A stretch of DNA of 64,000 nt from Stieleria marina (GTDB lineage Bacteria > Planctomycetota > Planctomycetia > Pirellulales > Pirellulaceae): the NCBI GenBank assembly GCA_007741555.1, contig CP036526.1:4588001-4652000 (forward strand). The letters are read 5' to 3'. Below, one piece after another: positions 27,839 to 36,540 of the stretch (positions are counted from its first letter, which is position 1; the number at the start of each line of letters is the position of its first letter). The notes beneath the pieces are model-generated. The model ran no database searches, was not told where the DNA came from, and was given only the letters and a program-made list of their open reading frames with translations. Position numbers and translations under genes: made by a program.

Positions 27839-29326
27839 ATGATCAAAACCTGTACCTTCTTTTGCGCGTTCACGTTACTGATTGGAGCCTCGATCGCTCG
27901 GTCAGCCGATCGCCCCAATGTCTTGATGATCGCCATCGACGATTTGAACGATTGGGTCGAACCACTCGGTGGACACCCCGATGTGCAAACGCCGCACATG
28001 AAAAAACTAGCGCAGCGAGGGCTAACGTTTACCAACGCGCATTGCCAAGCACCGCTTTGCAATCCTAGCCGCACTTCGCTGATGACCGGCCGTCGACCAA
28101 CTTCGACCGGCGTCTACGGATTGTCGCCTTGGATTCGCACGGTCCCGGAGCTGAAGAACCTAGTGACAATGCCGCAGTACTTTCAAAAAGCAGGCTATCG
28201 CACGCTGATTGGTGGCAAGATCTACCACGGTGGGAACGGTCGTCGGAAAAACAGCCAAGCCGAATGCGATGTCTGGGGGCCCAACGCACAAGTAGGCGCA
28301 AAGCCGGACAAGAAAATCATCCCTCCCACCCCCGGCGGAAATCATCCGCTGATGGACTGGGGCACGTTTGATCATCGTGACGAAGACAAAGGAGACTGGA
28401 AAGTCGCGTCTTGGGCCGTCGATGAAATTGGCAAGATGTCCGACGAAAAGCCGTTCTTTTTGTCCGTCGGCTTCTTTCTTCCTCACGTGCCCTGCTACGC
28501 CACTCAGAAATGGTTTGACCTGTATCCCAACGAAACACTGACGATGCCGCCCATCGTCAAAGGCGATCGCGATGACACGCCCGAGTCGTCTTGGTACATC
28601 CACTGGGATCTTCCTGAGCCTCGCCAAAGTTGGCTAGAAGCAAACGATCAAAGCAAACCTCTGGTCCGCGCGTATCTGGCGTCCATCAGTTTTGTCGATA
28701 GCCAAGTAGGACGTGTGATCGACGCGCTGGAAGCATCGCCGTACGCGGACAATACGATCGTGGTGCTATGGAGCGATCACGGATACCACCTGGGTGAAAA
28801 ACTGATCTCGGGCAAAAACACCCTGTGGACTCATTCGACTCGTGTCCCCCTGATCTTTGCTGGCCCAGGAATCCCCAGTAGTAAAAAATGCAACCAGCCT
28901 GCCGAACTGCTGGACCTGTATCCGACGTTGTCCGAACTGGTTGGATTGGCGGCACCCGACGACGGCGAAGGGCTCAGTCTACTGCCGCAGATCAATGCCC
29001 CGACGACCCCTCGCGATCGTCCCGCCATCTGTACTCACAACGCTGGCAACCACAGCGTCTGCGACACTCGCTGGAGGTACATCGTGTACGCCGATGGTGC
29101 CGAAGAACTTTACGACCGCGATGCTGATCCAAATGAACTTCAAAACTTAGTGGCACCAGGAAAGAACCGGGATGCATTTGAAGAAACCATTGCGAATCTA
29201 AAAAAGTGGCTGCCCAAGAATGAAGCACCGTTGGCGCCCGGCAGTGCGCATCGCATTTTGGAAAAACGCGACGACGGTTTCTATTGGCAAGAAAAGAAGA
29301 TCGATCCCGCCGCTGCAGTGAAGTAG
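27839..29326 (+). CDS. Secreted type I sulfatase (iduronate-2-sulfatase-like)
   Basis: The ATG at 27839 precedes a signal peptide (MIKTCTFFCAFTLLIGASIARS). Metal ligands are in PNVLMIAIDDLNDWV. The maturation motif is LCNPSRTSLMTGR, in which Cys74 is turned into formylglycine by an FGE; the form CxPSR is type I. Other active-site parts are IGGKIYHGG, DSQVGRVIDALE and VVLWSDHGYHLGE. It hydrolyses sulfate esters, likely on sulfated algal polysaccharides, the hallmark of marine planctomycetes. The sequence order resembles iduronate-2-sulfatases. Divergent from the deacetylase gene; its 3' end nearly touches the convergent gene at 29349. Confidence 0.95.
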   Translation: MIKTCTFFCAFTLLIGASIARSADRPNVLMIAIDDLNDWVEPLGGHPDVQTPHMKKLAQRGLTFTNAHCQAPLCNPSRTSLMTGRRPTSTGVYGLSPWIRTVPELKNLVTMPQYFQKAGYRTLIGGKIYHGGNGRRKNSQAECDVWGPNAQVGAKPDKKIIPPTPGGNHPLMDWGTFDHRDEDKGDWKVASWAVDEIGKMSDEKPFFLSVGFFLPHVPCYATQKWFDLYPNETLTMPPIVKGDRDDTPESSWYIHWDLPEPRQSWLEANDQSKPLVRAYLASISFVDSQVGRVIDALEASPYADNTIVVLWSDHGYHLGEKLISGKNTLWTHSTRVPLIFAGPGIPSSKKCNQPAELLDLYPTLSELVGLAAPDDGEGLSLLPQINAPTTPRDRPAICTHNAGNHSVCDTRWRYIVYADGAEELYDRDADPNELQNLVAPGKNRDAFEETIANLKKWLPKNEAPLAPGSAHRILEKRDDGFYWQEKKIDPAAAVK

Positions 29327-29348
29327 CGGTTCACCGGGGAGCCAAATC

Positions 29349-30023
29349 TTACCAACCGCGGCTAAGCATCTTTTGCTGAACCGCGTAGCGCAATTGGCCC
29401 TGGGCACTTGCAAGTGCCCGCCGGTAGTTTGCTCGGGCCATCTTCAGGTTGCCTTCCTCTTCCGCTCGCTGTCCGCGGTTGAAATACTCCAAGGCCTTCT
29501 TTTGCGTCCGCTCAACATTCCCCTGCAGCCGACGCTGCACGTCTGCGTTTTGAGCGGCTTGATAAGATTGCAAAAAAGGATCCGGTCCGGGCACCGGAGT
29601 CGGCAGCAAGACATGGCCACCGACCACCGGAGTAATGCCGGTCACAAACGGTCGCATCGTCTGATCGACAATCGAACCAGGCACACCGTTCATCGTGGTC
29701 AATGACGGCACCGTCGTGACGTTGCTGCGATTGCTTCCTTGGCTGAAATTGAACCCGATGTTGCCCGACACTCCGCCGGATCGAAATGCGGCACCGGTAC
29801 GCAGGCCCGCATTGGGGTCGGGGTTTCCAAACGGAACCGCTGCATTGTTGCCGCCAAAGTTGGCAAAGAACCCTGGCCCCTGCAGGTTCCAGTTGACACC
29901 ATTCTGTTCGTTGAATGACGAACCCAGGTTTTGAAATGGGACCGACTGAGTGATCATCGGCTGCGCGAACGCGGACGATGTTGCGACGACGACACTGGAA
30001 CAAAAAAAGATGAGAGATCGCAT
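29349..30023 (-). CDS. Secreted hypothetical protein with C-terminal helical (TPR-like) segment
   Basis: The ATG at 30023 begins a clear signal peptide (MRSLIFFCSSVVVATSSAFAQ). The middle is Gly/Asn/Phe rich and low in charge (GPGFFANFGGNNAAVPFGN, SGNIGFNFSQGSN), like a flexible or beta-rich surface segment. The last 70 residues are helical and charged: ALEYFNRGQRAEEEGNLKMARANYRRAL, one TPR-like unit. No enzyme motif. Planctomycetes carry similar short secreted proteins of unknown role. Neighbours on the same strand: DUF4254 and valS upstream. Confidence 0.65.
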   Translation of the reverse strand: MRSLIFFCSSVVVATSSAFAQPMITQSVPFQNLGSSFNEQNGVNWNLQGPGFFANFGGNNAAVPFGNPDPNAGLRTGAAFRSGGVSGNIGFNFSQGSNRSNVTTVPSLTTMNGVPGSIVDQTMRPFVTGITPVVGGHVLLPTPVPGPDPFLQSYQAAQNADVQRRLQGNVERTQKKALEYFNRGQRAEEEGNLKMARANYRRALASAQGQLRYAVQQKMLSRGW

Positions 30024-30147
30024 CACAGAGGGTTCCTCAAACGCAGTACCACATTGCTTGCCCAAGCGACAAGCCACACGAATTGTAGCGGATTGGGCCG
30101 GCGAAAAGCGAAAGAAGACTTCGGCGTCCGTTAGACAAGAGCCCCTA

Positions 30148-30792
30148 TCAGCAATCGCCCGACGAATCGTAGATGGCGGGATTAAGCGACGGATCGTTGT
30201 ACATTTTCATTTGCCGGTACGTCCGATGCTGCTTTCGCCCTGCAAAAAGATCGTCCAACAATTCTTGCAGTGACGTGGACAGATCGGATTGCTGCTGCTG
30301 GCAAATCGCAATTCGGTCGACAATGGTCGATCGCAAGTCATCTTTCAACCCATCGCGATCCGCTTGCTCCAAATAGTGGAACAGACGCAGTGCCATGATC
30401 GAAAGTCGGTCAATCACGCTTCCAGGTGTTTCCGTGTTTAACCGCACTTCCACGCTTCGTTTGACATGCTGCAACTGATCGGCCAACGCGTCGTCAATTG
30501 CTTCGATCAAATCGTTTCGTTGCTGATTGAGCTTGTCGATGGCTCGTTTGACGTCGGCGATCTGCGAATCCGTCGCCGTAGGACTTCTCGCAATGTCTTC
30601 CTGATGCCAGAGTCGAAAGTTTGCTGCGTGCTGCTGGCAGATCACCCCCATCAACCCTTGGTAAGCATTGTCGATGTCGACGTGATGCCAGCTTGCAACC
30701 GAGGCAGTCTGCATCTGCACGATTTGGTCAGCACAAAGCTGATCGTCAGAAGGCTGATCAGCAGGAGGCTGGGACGGTTCAAATTGCGACAT
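30148..30792 (-). CDS. DUF4254 domain protein
   Basis: 214 residues, cytosolic, helical. It contains WHHVDIDNAYQGLMGVICQQHAANFRLWHQEDIARSP and PGSVIDRLSIMALRLFHYLEQ, which I recognise as the DUF4254 pattern. The conserved His, Asp and Glu residues (WH..D, LWHQED) hint at a metal site, but no activity is known. Its start lies 51 bases after the valS stop, in the same direction, so it is probably cotranscribed with valS. In other planctomycetes and Bacteroidetes DUF4254 genes often stand near glycan genes, which gives no firm hint here. Confidence 0.78.
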   Translation of the reverse strand: MSQFEPSQPPADQPSDDQLCADQIVQMQTASVASWHHVDIDNAYQGLMGVICQQHAANFRLWHQEDIARSPTATDSQIADVKRAIDKLNQQRNDLIEAIDDALADQLQHVKRSVEVRLNTETPGSVIDRLSIMALRLFHYLEQADRDGLKDDLRSTIVDRIAICQQQQSDLSTSLQELLDDLFAGRKQHRTYRQMKMYNDPSLNPAIYDSSGDC

Positions 30793-30843
30793 GCATCTTC
30801 ATCGCGTTTCAGGGGGCAACACTGAGCAAACGAACTTGCTGGA

Positions 30844-33800
30844 TTACGACTTCGTTTTTGATTCAAGACGCTCCAGGTCGCCGCCCACCGATTGGAGCTG
30901 ACGCACCAATTCATCGAGCGATTCGCGTTCGCGTGCGACCACATCTTCTGGCGCTCGCGCCACAAAACTTTCGTTCGACAATTTCTGTTGCTTGCCAGTG
31001 ATTTGCTTCTCGAGCTGTCCTTGCAACTTTTGCAAACGCGCCAGTTCCGCTTCCACATCGATGAACTTTTCCAAGTCCACATGAACATCGATATCCAACG
31101 ACGTCAATGCCAGCGGAGCGTCGGTTTCAAATGGCTTGGCATCGGGACCGATCGCGGTAATGTCGGCGCCAGCGAGCTGTCCAAAGTAAGTCGTCATCGG
31201 TTGTAGCAGTGCGAGCGACGCCTCGCTGCATCGAATCGCCACCGGCACGGTTTCGCGCGGCGGAATACTTTGGCTAGCACGAATTTTACGGATCGCACCG
31301 ACCACTTCCTGGAATTCGCTGAATTGGTGCTCGATGGCTTCGTCATTGTGCTGGGCGTTGGCGATCGGCCACGCGGCTTTCATCACAAACGGGCCCGGAT
31401 CCGTCGGAGCCGGAACTCCGCGACTGGCGGCCGCATCATTCAAGAATGCCCAAATCGATTCGGTCACAAACGGCATTGTCGGATGCAGCAAACGCAGCAG
31501 TTGGTCCAACCCATGTGCCATGACGGCTTGAGTGGTACCACGCAACTTTTCGTCGTTCAGGCGAGGCTTCGCGATTTCGACATAGAAGCTACAAAATTCG
31601 TCCCAGGCGAAATCGTAAAGAATCCGAGAACATTCGGCGTACTTGTACGATTCGATTCCTTCCGTCACTTCGCGAGTCACCGTCGACAATCGGCTCAGGA
31701 GCCAGCGATCTTCCAGTGGCAACGTATCAACGTCGACACTTTGCGGCTGGTAGTCTTCCAGATTCATCAGCACGAAACGCGCCGCGTTCCAGAGCTTGTT
31801 GACAAAGTTTCTGGCGGTCTCGAAACGTTCGCTAACGACGGCCCCGCGAGGGTGCGCCTTGTCGGCTTCGGATTCCGCCCACTGAGTCGAAAAGACTGCT
31901 TTGCAAGCGGGACACTGCACGGTCGGAACCGATCGATTCTTTTTGGTTTGATCAATCAGTTTCTCGCAAGCAGGGCACTCGTACTGAACCGGCATGCGAA
32001 CGTCTTGAGTGTCCGTCGCAATTCTCGCGAGACCGAAACGCAACGCGTCTGGTCCGAATTTGTCGATGACATCGATCGGGTCGACTCCGTTCCCCTTGCT
32101 CTTGCTCATCGTTTCCCCCAACCCGTCTAAGATTTTGGGGTGGATGAAGACTTCGCGGAACGGGATCTTGCCCAAGTTATTCCAGCTCATCAGCACCATA
32201 CGTGCGACCCACAGCGTGATGATGTCACGCGAAGTGATCAGCGTCGCAGTGGGATAGAAGTATTCCAGTTCTGCACTCGCGTCCGGCCAACCAAGCGTGC
32301 TGTGTGGCCAGAGCGCGGACGAAAACCAGGTATCCAACACGTCAGGATCACGCTGGAATCCGAGTTCCTCGAAATCCTTCTCCAATGGATCGTCTTCGGT
32401 GCGTAGACAAACAAAGATACCGAACAAACCGTCGTCAGACTCGTCCACTCGGTAGCTGGCCATGTCGTTGGCTTGGCCGATGATAGCGACGACTTTCGAT
32501 TCCAGTTCGTCTTTGGTGGCTGCGTCCAAACGGCTCACCGACCAGATCGGAATTTGATGTCCCCACCAAAGCTGTCGACTGACCGGCCAATCACGTTTTT
32601 CGCCCAACCAATCCAGATAACCTTTGCGGTAGCGTTCGGGAAAGATTTTGACTTCCTCGTCCGCGACCAGATCAATGGCTGACTGCGCCAACGTATCCAT
32701 TTTGACAAACCACTGGTCCGCCAAATACGGTTCGATCGGAAACTTGCTGCGATCACTGATCGGCAAATCGACTTCGCGATCTTCGACGTCTCCGAGCAAC
32801 TCCAGTTCGTCCAAGTCGGCAACGACTTTCTTGCGAGCCTCTTTCATCGTCATCCCGGCGTACGCGCCGCCTTCGGCATTGATCGTGCCGTTGGGATTCA
32901 TGATGTTGATCATCGGCAGATCTGCCCGCATGCCGACTTCGTAATCGTTTGGATCGTGCGCGGGTGTGATCTTGACACATCCGCTGCCCAGCTCAGGCTT
33001 TGCCCAGCGATCGGCGACCAATGGAATCTCGCGATTCATCAGCGGCAACATCAATTTGCGCCCATCCGCAGCCATGTCTCGCAATTGAATCAACTGCGGC
33101 AACATTGTCTTTCGCCGCTCGGCCAATTGTTCAAGCTGCGTTTTGATCTCGGCGGACTCCTTTTCGTTCGCTTCTGCCAGCTTGGCTTGGAGTTCCTTTT
33201 CGACCTTATCGAGTGCCGATTCGGGATTGGGGTGCACTGCAACGGCGGTATCGCCCAACATTGTTTCGGGCCGCGTCGTTGCAATCTCAACGCGGTTCGG
33301 CTCGCCCGGTTTGGGATCGATGACAGGATAATAGAAGTGCCAAAAGTGTCCCTTCTTTTTCACATTGTTGACTTCGTCGTTGCTGACGGCCGTCTCCAAA
33401 TGCGAATCCCAGTTGACCAATCGCTTGCCGCGGTAGATCAACTGTTTTGTAAAGAGATCAAAGAAGGTGACGCGAACGGCTTTGGCGCACTGATCGTCCA
33501 GCGTGAATCGCGTTCGCTGCCAATCGCAACTAGCGCCCATCCGTTTGAGCTGGTTCAGAATTCGTTTTTCGTATTGATCCTTCCAAGCCCAAATGCGCTG
33601 GACCAACGCTTCGCGCCCCAGGTCGTGCCGAGTCTTGTTTTCTTGTTCAACCAACCGGCGTTCCACGACCGCTTGCGTCGCGATCCCCGCATGGTCGGTG
33701 CCGGGCATCCACAGGGTCTCGAATCCCTGCATCCGTTTCATGCGGATGACGATGTCCTGCAGCGTGTTGTTTAGCCCGTGCCCCAAGTGCAACGCACCAG

Positions 33801-33939
33801 TGACGTTGGGCGGCGGGATCACGATCATGAACGGCTCGCGGTCCGGGTTGACCGTGGCGTGAGCGCACTGAGCATCGTCCCAGATCTTCAGGATTTTGGC
33901 CGCTGCATCAGCGTGGTCGAATCGATTCGGTATCGTCAT
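30844..33939 (-). CDS. valS: Valine--tRNA ligase
   Basis: Class I synthetase that charges tRNA-Val and edits mischarged Thr. The HIGH motif is PPPNVTGALHLGHGLN (HLGH at 51-54) and the KMSKS-type motif is GETMSKSKGNGVDP (TMSKS at 610-614). The editing domain contains ATTRPETMLGDTAVAVHP and KITPAHDPND. The C-terminus has the usual coiled-coil arm (LEKFIDVEAELARLQKLQGQLEKQI). At 1031 residues it exceeds the usual 880-950. Two insertions explain this: a helical segment of about 50 residues in the editing domain (240-292), and a four-Cys zinc-ribbon-like insert after KMSKS (Cys655, 658, 676, 679). cimA lies upstream in the same direction. Confidence 0.97.
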   Translation of the reverse strand: MTIPNRFDHADAAAKILKIWDDAQCAHATVNPDREPFMIVIPPPNVTGALHLGHGLNNTLQDIVIRMKRMQGFETLWMPGTDHAGIATQAVVERRLVEQENKTRHDLGREALVQRIWAWKDQYEKRILNQLKRMGASCDWQRTRFTLDDQCAKAVRVTFFDLFTKQLIYRGKRLVNWDSHLETAVSNDEVNNVKKKGHFWHFYYPVIDPKPGEPNRVEIATTRPETMLGDTAVAVHPNPESALDKVEKELQAKLAEANEKESAEIKTQLEQLAERRKTMLPQLIQLRDMAADGRKLMLPLMNREIPLVADRWAKPELGSGCVKITPAHDPNDYEVGMRADLPMINIMNPNGTINAEGGAYAGMTMKEARKKVVADLDELELLGDVEDREVDLPISDRSKFPIEPYLADQWFVKMDTLAQSAIDLVADEEVKIFPERYRKGYLDWLGEKRDWPVSRQLWWGHQIPIWSVSRLDAATKDELESKVVAIIGQANDMASYRVDESDDGLFGIFVCLRTEDDPLEKDFEELGFQRDPDVLDTWFSSALWPHSTLGWPDASAELEYFYPTATLITSRDIITLWVARMVLMSWNNLGKIPFREVFIHPKILDGLGETMSKSKGNGVDPIDVIDKFGPDALRFGLARIATDTQDVRMPVQYECPACEKLIDQTKKNRSVPTVQCPACKAVFSTQWAESEADKAHPRGAVVSERFETARNFVNKLWNAARFVLMNLEDYQPQSVDVDTLPLEDRWLLSRLSTVTREVTEGIESYKYAECSRILYDFAWDEFCSFYVEIAKPRLNDEKLRGTTQAVMAHGLDQLLRLLHPTMPFVTESIWAFLNDAAASRGVPAPTDPGPFVMKAAWPIANAQHNDEAIEHQFSEFQEVVGAIRKIRASQSIPPRETVPVAIRCSEASLALLQPMTTYFGQLAGADITAIGPDAKPFETDAPLALTSLDIDVHVDLEKFIDVEAELARLQKLQGQLEKQITGKQQKLSNESFVARAPEDVVARERESLDELVRQLQSVGGDLERLESKTKS

Positions 33940-34146
33940 GTCGGAAGAGGGTTGGGGTGTTTTGAATGAGCCCTAGATTGCTCACATAAAATAGCTATCA
34001 CGCGGGATTTGAAGAAGCCCGATCGTTTCCCCCCGCCGGCAGTCCTCACAGCCGTTAGTTGACTCGGCTGTCAGTCAGCGCAGCGGGGGTAGTGAACAAG
34101 TAGGACGCCGCGATCAAACGCAAAGTCGCTGCTGCCATGGAACCGT

Positions 34147-35766
34147 CTAAGCCGTCGCGTTTTCGACCGGCACATTTCCTTCGGCCGGCTGGTTTTCTTT
34201 GTGCAACTTGTATTCGACGGAATCGACCAAGGCACGCCAGCTGGCTTCGATGATATTTTCGCTGACACCGATCGTGCCCCAAGTTTCATCCTGGTCACCA
34301 CTTTCGATGTTCACGCGAATCGACGCCGCCGTGCCAGCACCGGAATCAACGACGCGGACTTTGTAGTCAATCAGTCGCATGTCGCTCAAACAGGGGTAGG
34401 TCCCTAGCAGTGTCTTGCGAAGCGCCGAATCCAATGCGTTGACAGGACCGTTTCCTTCGGCTGCATCAAACCAGAGCGTTTCACCGACCTTTAGCTTGAT
34501 GATGGCTTCTGCAAAAACGGTGGTCTCTTCGCTGTTTCGATCCCCCGCGACGATGCGATACTTGATCGGATGGAAATGCGGTGTGAAGGTTCCCGCGATT
34601 CTTTTGATCAACAGATTGAACGACGCGGTGGCGTTCTCGAACTGGTAACCCTTGTTTTCCAAGCGAACGACCTCGGCCAAAATCTTGTCCATCAGTTCGC
34701 GATCATCTTGCAAATTGTGCTCGGCCGCGACCGCCACGATATTGCTGCGACCGGACAATTCACTGACCAAGATCCGACGCTCATTGCCGACCATTTCGGG
34801 GTCGATGTGTTCGTAAGTTTTGGCCGCTTTGTTGATCGCGTGAACGTGCATGCCGCCTTTGTGCGCAAACGCACTTTGCCCGACAAACGCTTGCCCGTTT
34901 CGCCATTGCAGATTGGCCGTTTCGTAGACAAAGCGACTCAGTTCAGTCAGATGCTTAAGCGAATTTCCGCCCAACACCGTGTAGCCCTTTTTCTTGAGCG
35001 CCAAGTTGGCGATCACGGAGATCAGATCGACGTTGCCACAGCGTTCGCCGATTCCGTTGATGGTGCCTTGGACCTGAGTCGCACCAGCATCGACGGCTGC
35101 TAGCGAATTCGCGACAGCCAACTCACTATCGTTGTGACAGTGAATCCCTATTTCCACGTTGTGATCAGCCAGCGACTGAATCGTGTGCTCCGTGATCGCA
35201 GCGATTTCTTCGGGCAGAGAACCGCCGTTGGTATCGCACAACGACATCCACGTCGCACCAGCCGATGCGGCTGCCTTGAGCGTCTCGATAGCGTATTCAG
35301 GATTGGCTTTGAATCCGTCAAAGAAATGCTCTGCGTCGTAAATGACTTCGCTGTGCTTGGCCAGAAACTCAGCACTTTCGCCGATCATTTGAACGTTCTC
35401 GTCCAGCGTGACTCGCAAGACTTCTGTCGCGTGGTAATCCCAAGTTTTGCCGACCAACGTGATCACAGGAGTCTGCGCGGCAACCAGAGCTTGCATGCCG
35501 GGATCGTCGGCCGCTTTCATGCTTTTGCGACGCGTCATTCCGAACGCGCAGACTTTGGTTTTGCCTAGGTCACGTTTACGGATCTCTTGAAAGAACGCCA
35601 CGTCTTTTTCATTGGACAGTGGGTAACCACCCTCGATGAAATCCACTCCGACTTCCGCCAACCGAATAGCAATGTTCAGTTTGTCATTGAGAGAAAAACT
35701 GACGCCTTCGCCCTGCGAACCGTCACGCAGAGTCGTATCGTAGATCAAGATCGGTTTGGAATTCAT
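34147..35766 (-). CDS. cimA: Citramalate synthase
   Basis: The ATG at 35766 starts MNSKPILIYDTTLRDGSQGEG, the HMGL-like TIM-barrel start with the metal-binding DTTLRDG. Further signatures are VDFIEGGYPLSNEKD, GIHCHNDSELAVANSLAAVDAGATQVQGTINGIGERCGN and FAHKGGMHVHAI. The C-terminal 130 residues form the regulatory LeuA-type domain (VRVVDSGAGTAASIRVNIESG), where isoleucine usually inhibits. The enzyme condenses acetyl-CoA and pyruvate to citramalate, giving threonine-independent isoleucine synthesis. At 539 residues, with GGYPLSNEKD, it fits CimA rather than LeuA. It is preceded by an attenuator-like leader (35839-36085), which predicts control by charged branched-chain tRNA. Confidence 0.93.
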   Translation of the reverse strand: MNSKPILIYDTTLRDGSQGEGVSFSLNDKLNIAIRLAEVGVDFIEGGYPLSNEKDVAFFQEIRKRDLGKTKVCAFGMTRRKSMKAADDPGMQALVAAQTPVITLVGKTWDYHATEVLRVTLDENVQMIGESAEFLAKHSEVIYDAEHFFDGFKANPEYAIETLKAAASAGATWMSLCDTNGGSLPEEIAAITEHTIQSLADHNVEIGIHCHNDSELAVANSLAAVDAGATQVQGTINGIGERCGNVDLISVIANLALKKKGYTVLGGNSLKHLTELSRFVYETANLQWRNGQAFVGQSAFAHKGGMHVHAINKAAKTYEHIDPEMVGNERRILVSELSGRSNIVAVAAEHNLQDDRELMDKILAEVVRLENKGYQFENATASFNLLIKRIAGTFTPHFHPIKYRIVAGDRNSEETTVFAEAIIKLKVGETLWFDAAEGNGPVNALDSALRKTLLGTYPCLSDMRLIDYKVRVVDSGAGTAASIRVNIESGDQDETWGTIGVSENIIEASWRALVDSVEYKLHKENQPAEGNVPVENATA

Positions 35767-35838
35767 AGTTCGGAATTCAGTTGGAGCCGTCAAACCGCAC
35801 CGAAGCAAATTGGTTGGTTTGACGTGATGTGAAGATAC

Positions 35839-35874
35839 AAAAAAACCCCCGACGGCAAAAAATCGCCTCGGGGG
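35839..35874 (-). terminator. Intrinsic terminator (attenuator) in the cimA leader
   Basis: Read on the minus strand: CCCCCGA, bulge-adjusted GGC/GCC inner pairs, loop with a T-run, then TCGGGGG followed by seven T. On the plus strand the arms are CCCCCGA (35846-35852) and TCGGGGG (35868-35874), with A(39)-A(45) on the outside. It stands about 70 bases before the cimA start, after the leader ORF, so it should stop transcription before cimA unless prevented from folding. Confidence 0.85.
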
Positions 35875-35951
35875 TGAACATTACGGGTCGCATGTCTTTT
35901 CTAGAACCAAATCAGCCGGTTTGCCAACCGACCAACTGCAGGATTCACCCC
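35871..35951 (-). promoter_or_regulatory. Antiterminator pairing segments of the cimA leader
   Basis: On the minus strand GGGGTGAA (plus 35944-35951) lies just after the leader ORF stop and is perfectly complementary to TTCACCCC (plus 35871-35878), which overlaps the first arm of the terminator. The two structures cannot form together. A ribosome at the leader stop would cover the first segment and let the terminator form; a ribosome stalled earlier leaves it free. The 8-bp match is seen directly; the mechanism is inferred. Confidence 0.7.
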
Positions 35952-35954
35952 GCG

Positions 35955-36023
35955 TCAAATCCGGCAAATGAGGCCGGCGACGCGGTTGGTAATCGATACG
36001 AAAATTGGCGAATGAGACATCAT
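35955..36023 (-). CDS. Putative leader peptide of the cimA attenuator (22 aa)
   Basis: A 22-codon ORF (ATG ATG ... TGA) directly upstream of the antiterminator and terminator of cimA. It has four Ile (all ATT), two Val and one Leu codons. The last part reads VAGLICRI, so Leu-Ile, Ile codons sit within the final five positions before the stop. A hairpin CCGGC/GCCGG (35961-35977) covers these codons and could act as pause structure. No strong Shine-Dalgarno is seen, and the second ATG may be used. A branched-chain-rich leader is the classic arrangement of ilv and leu operon attenuators. Not known as a described planctomycete leader to my knowledge. Confidence 0.65.
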   Translation of the reverse strand: MMSHSPIFVSITNRVAGLICRI

Positions 36024-36057
36024 TTTTGTGCAAAGAGTGCGACCGTCAGTGGCATTA

Positions 36058-36085
36058 AGGATACGCACTGCGTCGAAGTTGTCAA
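36058..36085 (-). promoter_or_regulatory. Sigma-70 type promoter for the cimA leader transcript
   Basis: Minus strand: TTGACA (plus 36080-36085), a 16-base spacer, and TATCCT (plus 36058-36063). Transcription would begin near 36050, about 30 bases before the leader ORF start. The -35 is perfect and the -10 matches TATAAT at four of six positions. Confidence 0.65.
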
Positions 36086-36168
36086 TTCCAGACCGAAACC
36101 ACGTCACCGCAGCAGCAAGCGTTGGCCGGCCCGTGGTTTTTCGTGATTTTCGAGCATCGCGAATTCGC

Positions 36169-36540
36169 CTACTCTTGGACGCGAGCACGCGACTGTAGAA
36201 ACGAGACCACGTAGCTGGCGACAAAGACCAGGCACAACCCGGCGAGCGACAATCCCAGCCGAATGACGTACCGCCGGATATCAGCGTCATCGACCACCGA
36301 CATTCCCGCACGCACCACCAGCCCTGCGCCCACCATAAACCCCACGGTTCCGACCGCGACGGCGTTGAACATGGCGTATTTGCGTCGATGCGGGTTCAAA
36401 CCAACGATCCCACAAAACAGGATCGGAATCCCAAACATCATGGGCACAAATAGCGATGGCATTTTATGCGTCGTACACAGCAACGCGACCAACGTGAGGC
36501 CGCAAAGCAACAAGCCAAAAATGATTCCGACTCGAGCCAT
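36169..36540 (-). CDS. Small four-span membrane hypothetical protein
   Basis: 123 residues with four hydrophobic segments: IIFGLLLCGLTLVALLC, FVPMMFGIPILFCGIVGL, AMFNAVAVGTVGFMVGAGLVV and LGLSLAGLCLVFVASYVVSFL. Between spans two and three lies NPHRRKY. It looks like the short planctomycete membrane proteins with no assigned role. It is upstream of the cimA leader on the same strand but separated from it by an own promoter, so it is probably an independent transcript. I do not recognise the family. Confidence 0.68.
   Translation of the reverse strand: MARVGIIFGLLLCGLTLVALLCTTHKMPSLFVPMMFGIPILFCGIVGLNPHRRKYAMFNAVAVGTVGFMVGAGLVVRAGMSVVDDADIRRYVIRLGLSLAGLCLVFVASYVVSFLQSRARVQE

Noticed and set aside
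31270-32130. 286-codon plus-strand frame inside valS
   Set aside because: valS is intact on the minus strand with all catalytic motifs; this frame has no motif.
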